Source of the DNA: Volutella citrinella
Taxonomy: Eukaryota > Ascomycota > Sordariomycetes > Hypocreales > Nectriaceae
Assembly (NCBI GenBank): GCA_034401135.1
Contig: JAWZSP010000001.1
Coordinates: 6,324,001-6,388,000 of the forward strand
Length of the DNA stretch: 64,000 nt
Direction of reading: 5' to 3'
Part shown: one piece after another, positions 56,060 to 64,000 of the stretch
Layout: each line of letters opens with the position of its first letter
Numbering within the stretch: the stretch's first letter is position 1
Notes under the pieces: model-generated
Told to the model about the DNA's origin: nothing
Seen by the model: only the letters and a program-made list of their open reading frames with translations
Databases searched by the model: none
Translations under genes and position numbers: made by a program

Positions 56060-56494
56060 TGGAGTGATGAAACACAGTGGCTAGAACAGATGAACGTGCT
56101 CTGTATGAGCTACGAGAATGCATTATCTGAGAATTATATTAACGAGGACGAGATATTCGCCATGGAAGTGTAGATTTACAGGGCAGAAGTTTCAGATAAA
56201 TGATTGCAAGGTAGAGACCGGTCTGGAGCGCAATTAGAGCCCAGCACCTGAAAGAAACTCGAATCGTAACCAAATCGATCTACTCACAACATCCTAAATC
56301 CATGACCCACCTACCAGTAATAAGCCGAGGTGTGGATTGATGCTGGTCAGGGCTTGACGATCACTTCACTAGCCCGAGGAGGCAGCCGGCACCTTTGCAT
56401 GATGACTAATGCCGCCAAAGCATTTTCTGCAGAACAAACACCTGCGTCGCATCGTACACTCTCAACCAATTCAACCCATTCATACACAGACAAC
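56060..56494. other. Intergenic region
   Basis: 435 bp between tandem genes. The open frame extending upstream of 56495 (from 56330) is regarded as leader, since the oxidoreductase fold begins at MLRWGILG. Confidence 0.5.
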
Positions 56495-57493
56495 ATGTTG
56501 CGCTGGGGGATCCTAGGCACGAGCTTCATCTCAAACACCGTGGCCAAGGCCATCGCCGAGAGCCCCGGCTCCTCCATCTCGGCCGTCTTCGGACGAGACG
56601 CTGGCCGCCTCGCCACCTTTGCCGACAAGCACAGCATCTCCAAGAGATACCAGTCCATCGACGAGCTTCTCGATGATCCGGAAGTCGATGTCATCTACGT
56701 CGGCTTGCCCAGCCACATGCACGCGTCGGCCACCATTGCGGCAGCGAAGCGGGGAAAGCCCATCCTCTCGGAAAAGTCACTCGCCACGACCATGGAGGAC
56801 TCTCGAGCCATGATGGAGTCTGTGCGACAGGCTGACGTCTTCTTCCTCGAGGGACTCATGTACCTGTGCCATCCGCTGATGGACAAGCTGGCCGACATCA
56901 TCCGCGCCGGCAAGCTCGGGCGAATCTCGTCCGTGTCGGGCTACTACGCCGCCAACATCTGGCGCAAGGCTAACCCGCTGGGCATGGGGACAATTTACAA
57001 TCTAGGATGCTACCCCGTCTCGCTGCTGCACTTCATCATGGAGACCGCCTTTGGGCCCGACGCGTTCCAGAGCAGGCAGGTCTCGGGCCTAGGGAACGTG
57101 GCCACCGACGGCGTACTCCATGTCCGAGACGCCGCCCTCGTCGTGCGCTTCGGAAACGGCGTGCTGGGGAACATTTCGTCGACGGACACGTTTGGAAACG
57201 ACTTTGGTTTTGTGATCCAGGGCGACAAGGCGTCTTTGCGGTTCAAGACGAACCCGTGGCTGCCGCTCGTGGGCGACAACGTCATGGAGATCAAGACGTA
57301 CGGCGGGGCTACGGAGGAAGTGGTCGTCTCTGCAGAGCACGATGCCTTTGCGTGCCAGGTGCGCCGTGTGGAGGAGTGCATCGCTGCCGGGGTCAAGCAA
57401 GCGAGCCGGCCGTCGCCAAGCTGGGCCAACTCTGTGGAGATAATGGGGTTGCTCACCGAGTGGGAGGAAGACATTAAGAGGTCAAGCAAGTAG
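56495..57493 (+). CDS. Gfo/Idh/MocA-family oxidoreductase
   Basis: A single-exon 332-residue NAD(P)-dependent oxidoreductase. The Rossmann start is LRWGILGTSFIS (GxxGxxFI-type), then VIYVGLPSHMHA and GKPILSEKSLA carrying the catalytic Glu-Lys pair (usually EKP, here EKS). The second domain begins with FFLEGLMYLCHPLMDKLADI and contains GTIYNLGCYPVSLLHFI. This resembles dihydrodiol/xylose dehydrogenase-like members, which oxidise sugars or cyclic diols. EKP-to-EKS is a small departure from the motif. Start at 56495 chosen for the fold; the substrate is unknown. Confidence 0.88.
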   Translation: MLRWGILGTSFISNTVAKAIAESPGSSISAVFGRDAGRLATFADKHSISKRYQSIDELLDDPEVDVIYVGLPSHMHASATIAAAKRGKPILSEKSLATTMEDSRAMMESVRQADVFFLEGLMYLCHPLMDKLADIIRAGKLGRISSVSGYYAANIWRKANPLGMGTIYNLGCYPVSLLHFIMETAFGPDAFQSRQVSGLGNVATDGVLHVRDAALVVRFGNGVLGNISSTDTFGNDFGFVIQGDKASLRFKTNPWLPLVGDNVMEIKTYGGATEEVVVSAEHDAFACQVRRVEECIAAGVKQASRPSPSWANSVEIMGLLTEWEEDIKRSSK

Positions 57494-57525
57494 ATGAAGA
57501 GGAATTGAAGGGCTCAAGAAGCTCA

Positions 57526-60213
57526 TTATTCACATCCAAGAAAGCCCAAAGCAGCACCACCTGATTCCTCATCTGATGAATCTCCGTCCCATTCTGCCGC
57601 TTTTCCCTCATCAGAGCACGAGGGCTCAGTGGTCAACTCTCGCGTCACAGCAGGATCGTCGTAAAAGTACGGACACAAGTGCTCCTTACCCTTCCAAAGC
57701 ACCTCAAAGTCGCTGGGCCTGTAGGCCTCTGTGTAGACCGGCTCTCGAGGGCGGATGCGCCGAAACTCGCTCACGTCATGGCCGAGCTGGACAAGCACTG
57801 CATCCCAAACATCTCCAGAACAGCTTCCCCAGAAAGACCCTGGTCCGGCCCAGCCCCCAGTATAAAATGCGTCGGAAACAGAGTCGCCGAACCTAGTTGT
57901 CCAAGTGATGTCGGCCCCGTGTCTCACCAGGTATACCAAGCCATCGACCATGGCCCTGAGTCTCCCTTTTCCCGAGATTCCAAGCAGTCTGTAGCCGCAA
58001 ATGTGAAGGCATGATCTACCCAGCGTGTCGCGATCACCAATTTTGGCCCCTCTTTGAAGCAGGAGGCGGAAACCGTCCACGACCCAGTGGCCGCCGTAGC
58101 AGTACTCTAGCAGAGGCGTCATACCCGTCTCCTCGGGCATGTGGATGTTGCAAAACGGGCTTCTAGAGTTCAGCATTGTTTTAATTTCATCCTATCACTG
58201 GTTAGAATATTGGCGAGGGTGGGATTTCAGGGTGAGGCCCTCAACATACCAGAAACCCCCAGCAAAAGGCCGAGTGGAACCTGGTGCTGACCCCGGAGCC
58301 CACCAACGGGTCGGCGCCTGCCTCCAAGAGCATTTTCATGCATTCAATTCCACCCAAATGTTGTAGTTTGTTTCCTCCCGGGTCCAACAGAACTGGAAAG
58401 ACAGTGTTGCTAGAACTGCTCGGTTGGTGGTCGAATGGTCAGAATAGTTTCCTTGATACAAGATGCTTTCTAACATACTAAGCAGGCAAACCACTTCCAT
58501 TCCTGAGGTGCGTTGTATGGTCGAGATCGGCATTATGTCGTATCAAGAAGCCGCACATGTCGGAGCGGTAGGCGTATGTAGCATACTGCTGATTGTTAGG
58601 AGGGAATGTCTGGATTCTGGACCTGGTTATCGCGTGTACCTGTAGCAGAGATGACCCATCTTCATCGTGGTCATGGAGTGATGCCTGGCCCCGGATAAGC
58701 AACTCCTGTAGGTCAGCGACAGTGCCATGGCAAACAATGTGAAAGACTGGCGAGCGTGAGGAGATGATGCGCTTCTCGGAGAGGTTCGGAATGCCGCAAA
58801 TAGTGCCTTTGCCTGTGAAGGACTGGTCCAAGGTCATCGTAAGCACTTTCCCAGGCTTTTTCGGGGTGATGGATAGCCGGTAAGACACATGGCTGGATAT
58901 GCGCTGCTGAATACTAAGCGTTGTGTCGTGTTTCTCTGTAGAGGTGTATTGTACGTCGCGTGACTCTGTTGATATGGTTTTCGTTGAAATACCGAGCGTC
59001 GCATATCCGATGTCGTAGGCAACGATTTTGGATCTGACAGCGTTGGATGTTTGGCCGCCCAGGCTATGAGATTTGCCTAGGACTATTAGAGCTGATGACC
59101 CTTGAGTTCTGGATAAATGATCTAATACCTTTCACATGGCCAATTGACACCCTCCTCGCAGCGAGTAAGGCCCTATATAGTGGCCGAAGCTCACACTCAA
59201 GGCTTCGTAGCCCTGTCAGTCGCCAAGACGCGCAAGGATCGTTTGTCGAAACGATGTTCGTTGCGTCTCTTGACACTTCGACTGTTATGCACTTCAGCAA
59301 CTGGACCAGCGCGTCAACAACCCTTGCGTCATCGACATGCATCTGAAGCTTCCAAGGTTCTGCGCTGATGGCTCCGTTGATGAGCCCATGCAGAGATGCG
59401 ACTGTGCGCCTCAAGGTGGCGAAAGGTTCGTCTGACTTGCAATTCGTATCGTCGGTTACAGGATGTTCTGCGTCAGTAATGTCCTCGACAGGTCGTTGGA
59501 TTGGCAGTGTGGCCATTTGGTCGGCCAGCCGCCGAAGTAGGTTGAGTATTTCACCGTGTTCTTTGGAATGCGATGCATCAACTCGAGCTGCTTTATCCGT
59601 GGCATCCTTGACCTCTGCCAGCACATCGTGTATAGTGCCCGTCCGCTGTTCAATAGTTGCGAGTTGTTGACAAGTAGTCAGATGCCTCTGCGCTCCATTG
59701 TCCTCAAACGTCTGTACTTTCTGCGACACAGTCTGGAGATCGATTTGGGTTTTGAACGATGCTTGGCTGGGCGACTCGTTGATATTACGTCTACATAATC
59801 TTTGGACTGACTTACGACTGATGCATCTGGAGGTGCAGGCCGAGTTGAGTAGCATGGCCGACGATGATGGACTGCAAAGTAGTAATGTCCCGTTCGCTAA
59901 AGACCATCCTCACTCGTTTGCGAATCGAGCTGAATTTCCCGTCACCGTTGCTCTCGGCGAGTTTGCCCATCTTCTTCTCGTATTGCGTCAGGTCATTCGC
60001 ACACTCCCGCAGATGCTGCTCAAAGTCGGCCGACTTGATACGCGTGGCTATCTGCTGCAGAGAGTTGAGAACCGTCTGGAGGCGAGAGACGTCCCTGACG
60101 GCGCGTAATAGGATGTCGGGTCCATCGCGGATGGCTGTGAGGGTGTCGTGGATGATCTTGACTGACTGGACGCTGATGGTGATGAAGGCTACCAGACTAG
60201 CGGCAACCTCCAT
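57526..60213 (-). CDS. Ankyrin-repeat protein with STAND-type fungal N-terminal domain
   Basis: An 805-residue protein in six exons: 60213-59816, 59766-59129, 59082-58640, 58585-58479, 58415-58250 and 58191-57526. The N-terminus (MEVAASLVAFITISVQSVKI, then LTAIRDGPDILLRAV) is of the kind found at the front of fungal STAND/NLR-like proteins and HET-s/HeLo-like relatives. A coiled-coil region follows, then a beta-rich part, and ankyrin units in the C-terminal half (CMKMLLEAGADPL, FRLLLQRGAKIGDRDTLGRS, LVYLVRHGADI). There is no NACHT or NB-ARC ATPase between the N-domain and the repeats. The C-terminus is acidic (DGDSSDEESGG). Such proteins are common in filamentous fungi and may act in self/non-self recognition; the function here is unknown. 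Confidence 0.8.
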
Positions 60214-60927
60214 GTCTAGCAAGAGGCTGCGGCGGGATACGACCGTCGGGTTTGGTCAATCGAATGCAATTTTATGACTGTGATGATTGCCTTGAGCTGT
60301 GCGAAAATGCCCCGCCTCAGCCGCACCTTGGCTTGTTTGTTGTTGCAGCCTCATAATACGCCACCGGCCATTCAATAGGCCTCCACCATCCAATGTGGCT
60401 CGGAAGCCATCAGGCTGCTGTCTGCCAATCGAGACTTCATCCATAGCTTCCAGACAGGACACAGATTATCGCACAGACTGTCACGAGATTATCAGTCGTC
60501 TGTTGTTGTTCCACCCTCGTCATCGCACAGCCGTCGGGATTCACACCCCCGTCGCATCCCCGCACCACAAGATGACAAGGCGGATCAAGTCCCTTCCCAG
60601 GTGCCTAAGCGAAGCCGTGTGATTCGACCATTCGCGAGCTCGCCACCAAAGATCCATAGCCACCGTCATCCTTCGACACATCCGGGCTTCTTGATTCGGG
60701 ACCGACAGCATGCTATTTCAAAACACAGCCCGGGCACCATCCGCCCCCCCTGGTCGATGCCATGGACATTTTCATGTTTGCTTCGCCTTGCCAACAAACA
60801 ATCCATGCCAAGGCGCGCGTGGGGCTGTGCTGGGGCCACTGCTGACCTGCTTTAAAGCCCCAAATCCCTCTGTCGCTCTGATTGCGCGGGCTCTGGCGAC
60901 GGCCGAATACCACCACGTAGCCACACC
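60214..60927. promoter_or_regulatory. Divergent intergenic region
   Basis: 714 bp between the ankyrin gene (minus) and the membrane-protein gene (plus). Holds both promoters; no gene seen. Confidence 0.45.
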
Positions 60928-62047
60928 ATGGATACTTCACAAAATACGGTGGCGTTTCTGATCCGGGGCATCATGCTGGCCGCCGGCCTGCTAGGCTCTC
61001 TGCTTCTGGCATTTTATTCCCTGCGTAGGGCGAGGACACGACGCGATCCCGCCCGGACGGCATTCATCTACCAACGGATTGGCATTGTGCTCTTTGTCTT
61101 GTATGTAGTGCATCCCACAACATCGCCATCCCATCTCGCCGCTAACCTGACACAGCTTCTGCGCCCTCGAATCCGCGCGCTGTATTTGCGTCCACCTTTT
61201 GGGCGCGAGCGACTACGAAACCTACGGACTGGCCGTCATCGAGCGTGTGGCCCTCCTCTTCTTCCGATGGGCAGACGTAATGATTATGATGACGCTTGTG
61301 CGTTTCAGCACCGGCGCCGCGATTGCACACGCACAGACAGTCCGACCAAAGGAGAAGATTATCAAGGGGATTTCATCTGGGGTTGGGCTTTTGTTGATGC
61401 TGCTGGCTGCTGCCATCTTCGGCACGACACTTTACCTGCGCTATGCGTCTGAGCCTCGTTCTCTGAGGCTTTACTGGCTGAGTGACACCATCACGGCCTT
61501 TATCTTGTCAATGTTGGGAACGGCAGTCGTGGTGCTGGGCCTCGGTATCGCCACGTTCGTGGCTGTTAAAGACGATGGACGGGTAAGAAAGGTCGGTATT
61601 CCTCTCACGTAGTGACTTGGGCCTGGCTAACGATTCCAGGTCTCGAGATTCAGCATCGACTGGACGGTGGTGTGGCTGGTACACCACATCTTCGAAACCG
61701 TCTGCCTCTACGTCGACACATCGTCGTTTGGCTACATCCACGTCATCGCCGTCTGGTTCTCAGACTGGCCCATGCTCCTCGTCCTCTACGCAGGCTACGT
61801 CGTAGGAGCATCTGACGAGAGTGGCTTGACATGTAGCCCGCCAAAGTCCTTTGACTTGAACCCACGCCAGAGTCAGCAGAATACCTCACAGGACTGGGAA
61901 TTAGGTGGCAGTCATGGCTACCAGCCTGTGCAGCCAGTTGTTCCGCCATACGAGTCTCCGCCAGTGACGCCACATTGGCCAGTCAATCGCCAGACACCAT
62001 CACCGTTTGCGACGAGTACATCCCACTGGGATGCAAGGAGAGGATAG
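60928..62047 (+). CDS. Seven-TM-like integral membrane protein of unknown function
   Basis: A 335-residue protein in three exons (60928-61100, 61156-61582, 61640-62047). The introns have GTATGT and GTAAGA donors and CTAACCTGACACAG and CTAACGATTCCAG ends. About seven hydrophobic segments are visible (for example GIMLAAGLLGSLLLAFYSL, GLLLMLLAAAIFGTTLYL, ILSMLGTAVVVLGLGIATFV, FGYIHVIAVWFSDWPMLLVL). They are followed by a soluble, Pro/Ser-rich tail with two VPPYESPPVTP-like stretches. It could be a receptor-like or transporter-like protein; no family is recognised with confidence. Confidence 0.75.
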
Positions 62048-63576
62048 TAGAGATTAATACACTCTTGTCTTTGCCACTTTGGACTATGGTGTGACGATCC
62101 ACATTAGAACGGTGATTCCACTTCCCAAATCGCGTGGGCATTCATCATCGGCGAAACAGACAACAAGGACATGCACATTTGGCTCCAGTCCGAGACCTCA
62201 ACGCGCTGTAAGATCCGTCACGCGATCCAGCTGCCACCATGAACTTGGCCAAGAAAGAATGGAAACTTCTGCGTGTCTCCCGCTTGCTGCGTTCTCTTGT
62301 TGCAATGAGATGCATGGTGTCTCATTGCCAAGTGCTTGGCCTGCTCCAGCAGACACGAGACACATCTTTCCAGTCGATCCTTTGCCGGGACATCACCTTA
62401 TTTAACCATAAAGGAACACGGCTGCCTTGGCATCCCTGTTCTCCATACGGGGAGCCGATTTGGCTTGCATTAGCGGGGTCACCCAGGTCATCTGCTTTAC
62501 TACTCCTGATCGCTTGCGGGTCTCGCCAGAACGGTTGCGCTAGGATGGATGCTGCCGAGAGAGCAAGGTCTTCCATGTATCAGGATCCTAAGGCGTTATT
62601 CGATCGGAGCCGATGGGTCGATACGCGGTCCAAAGATGGAAATAGGATCAGCCGCTCGGCGGGTCGCGTGGAGTTCTCCGACGCCCATTTTCGCAATCAC
62701 AGTCGTCTGGGGTATCCTCTCTGGCGGGCACTGGCATTTACGACTTGCCAAGGCCAGTGCGTGTCCTCGTCGGTTCCTCGGGTGAAACAGTCATGGCAAC
62801 TCCATCATTCTTGCAGTCGTTAACCTACAGTGCATATCGGGCATTTCCGACACCACTAGTTCTTACGGTCAGCCTCCTGACAGAAAACGGTTCGCGCCAG
62901 TGCAATCGGGTCGGGTTCCGGGTCCGAGCCAGGGGTTGTGATTTCCACGAGTGGGGGGGTCGGCCGCCCTCGTCGTCGCTAGGTCAGGAAGTGTCAGCAA
63001 TGGAACGATCAGACGCAGTAGATTGAAGACTTATATCTAATGCTTGTCCGGTCACTGGGACCCTTGGTTCCTTCTCTGTATGCTGGTGTAAAATGTGCTG
63101 TGAAATCTCGCGTCTTCTTGCTCTCAAGCCTCCAAGATGCCTCACCAACGTAGCCAGTCCATCACATCGTGAAGCCTCAACGACTAACCCATTTTGACCA
63201 GCTGGACCCTGCCATTCTGCCGCATCCACCGCCTGCCTGTTCCAGCATGGCCAGCTTTCCTGATGCACGAATGGCCATCATGGTTCGGCGGCTCTGCTGC
63301 TGGCTGGTGAGACAACAAATCGGCGATAACGCACCACCCTAGCTTGCCAAGTGCCACATCTGACATCTCGACCAACGCTTACTCCATACCCCGGATCCCC
63401 TTGAACTGGTTCATGCGCAGTGCCACCCTGTGCAAACCCATAGTCCTCGCCGGCATGCGCCCGGAAAATCGCGCAGGCCATCAGAATTTGCACCCGTAGA
63501 GGCGGCCGACCCTACATACCATCACGACGACAGATAGCACCACCGGCTGGCCGTCTGTGGCTGGGCTCATCCCGGG
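62048..63576. other. Intergenic region
   Basis: 1.5 kb between two genes on the plus strand. Short frames on both strands lack domains or splice partners. The last part must contain the promoter of the DUF7053 gene. No supported gene. Confidence 0.4.
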
Positions 63577-64000
63577 ATGCGGTCCCAATATTCCTTTATT
63601 ATCTCGATCCCGATCCCCGGGAACCTGCCGCCCCATCTGGTCATTGCCTTTCTGCAAACCTACACCCCCACGCTACGCCACAACCCTGCCGTCGAGGGCT
63701 TCGAGGAGATTGCCCCGAACCCTTCGTCAATCGATAATGATAGCTTCTTTGGGCCGTGGGATGCCTCTATTCGCGAGTTTCGTGTCTTTGAGGTGCTGAA
63801 GCTCCTGCCGGGTCTGCACAGGCGGGACTCTTGGCACGTCGTCTTCCAGAGCACTCCCTGTGGCGTTCGCTCTCGCATCACAACGCAGGCTAGGACTATT
63901 GTCTGGTCACAATGGATGGTTCGACCGCGTGAAGTGGGGGCTTCTTCTCCTGACAGTATGGAATCCGGAGAGGAGTGGGAGCTGTGTCACGAAGCCATCA
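63577..64000 (+). CDS. DUF7053-domain protein (partial, 3' end beyond the window)
   Basis: An ATG at 63577 opens a frame that stays open for 141 codons to the window edge. The first residues MRSQYSFIISIPIPGNLPP, then a helix AFLQTYTPTLRHNP and the later WDASIREFRVFEVLKLLPG and VVFQSTPCGVRSRI, follow the pattern of fungal DUF7053 proteins. These are SRPBCC-fold-like small proteins of unknown function. The C-terminal part visible here is already less conserved and acidic (SPDSMESGEEWE). The gene is cut, so its length and any introns cannot be judged. Confidence 0.6.
   Translation, partial: MRSQYSFIISIPIPGNLPPHLVIAFLQTYTPTLRHNPAVEGFEEIAPNPSSIDNDSFFGPWDASIREFRVFEVLKLLPGLHRRDSWHVVFQSTPCGVRSRITTQARTIVWSQWMVRPREVGASSPDSMESGEEWELCHEAI

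Noticed and set aside
1..64000. CRISPR arrays, rRNA, tRNA genes, intact transposons and secondary-metabolite synthases
   Set aside because: No spaced direct repeats, no convincing tRNA arms, no terminal repeats with transposase or reverse-transcriptase motifs, and no polyketide or peptide synthase domains were seen on reading.

Overview
The window is from a filamentous ascomycete (Pezizomycotina, most likely a Sordariomycete of the Hypocreales type; the species cannot be read from the sequence). The reasons are short introns (45-110 nt) with GTAAGT-like donors and CTAAC/CTGAC branch sites, about one gene per 2.5 kb on both strands with no operons, and families typical of such fungi: a Zn2Cys6 regulator, a Pth11-like receptor, a LaeA-like methyltransferase, an HRXXH metalloprotease, DUF4470 and DUF7053 proteins, and an ankyrin protein with a STAND-type N-terminus. 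I found 25 genes (two cut by the window edges) and one large decayed gene. Exon models were built by hand from splice signals. In every complete multi-exon model the coding length is a multiple of three and the joined protein reads through its domains.

Left part (1-22 kb): 5' end of a cytochrome b5-fusion sphingolipid desaturase, then almost 3.8 kb without a convincing gene, a Zn2Cys6 regulator, a thioesterase-like protein, a peroxisomal enoyl-CoA hydratase/isomerase, a TPR-DUF4470 protein, a CCHC zinc-knuckle/RGG protein, a secreted GPI-anchored protein, a protein kinase with an unusual C-terminal region, and an amino-acid/GABA-type permease.

Middle (24-45 kb): an alkanesulfonate-monooxygenase-like enzyme followed by an allantoate/pantothenate-family transporter, which may be a sulfonate-use pair; a Pth11-like receptor; a divergent pair of secreted proteins (HRXXH metalloprotease and a 673-residue Lys/Cys-rich protein of unknown function); a short-chain dehydrogenase; an alpha-L-rhamnosidase-like enzyme; and a 513-residue secreted protein with Asn-Gly linkers and hydrophobic repeats that I do not recognise.

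Right part (46-64 kb): a decayed secreted FG-GAP protein with C-to-T type stops, a fucose-permease-family transporter, a small TIL-domain protease inhibitor split over three exons, an F-box-like/DUF7730 protein, a nine-exon LaeA-like methyltransferase, a Gfo/Idh/MocA oxidoreductase, an ankyrin protein, a seven-TM-like membrane protein, and the start of a DUF7053 protein.

No rRNA, tRNA, CRISPR array, intact transposon or polyketide/non-ribosomal peptide synthase was seen. The most novel items are the repetitive secreted protein at 43.7-45.2 kb, the secreted pair at 31.3-36.3 kb (its protease motif exists only after splicing out an intron with a 26-nt T tract), and several very small exons (3, 19, 20 and 23 nt).
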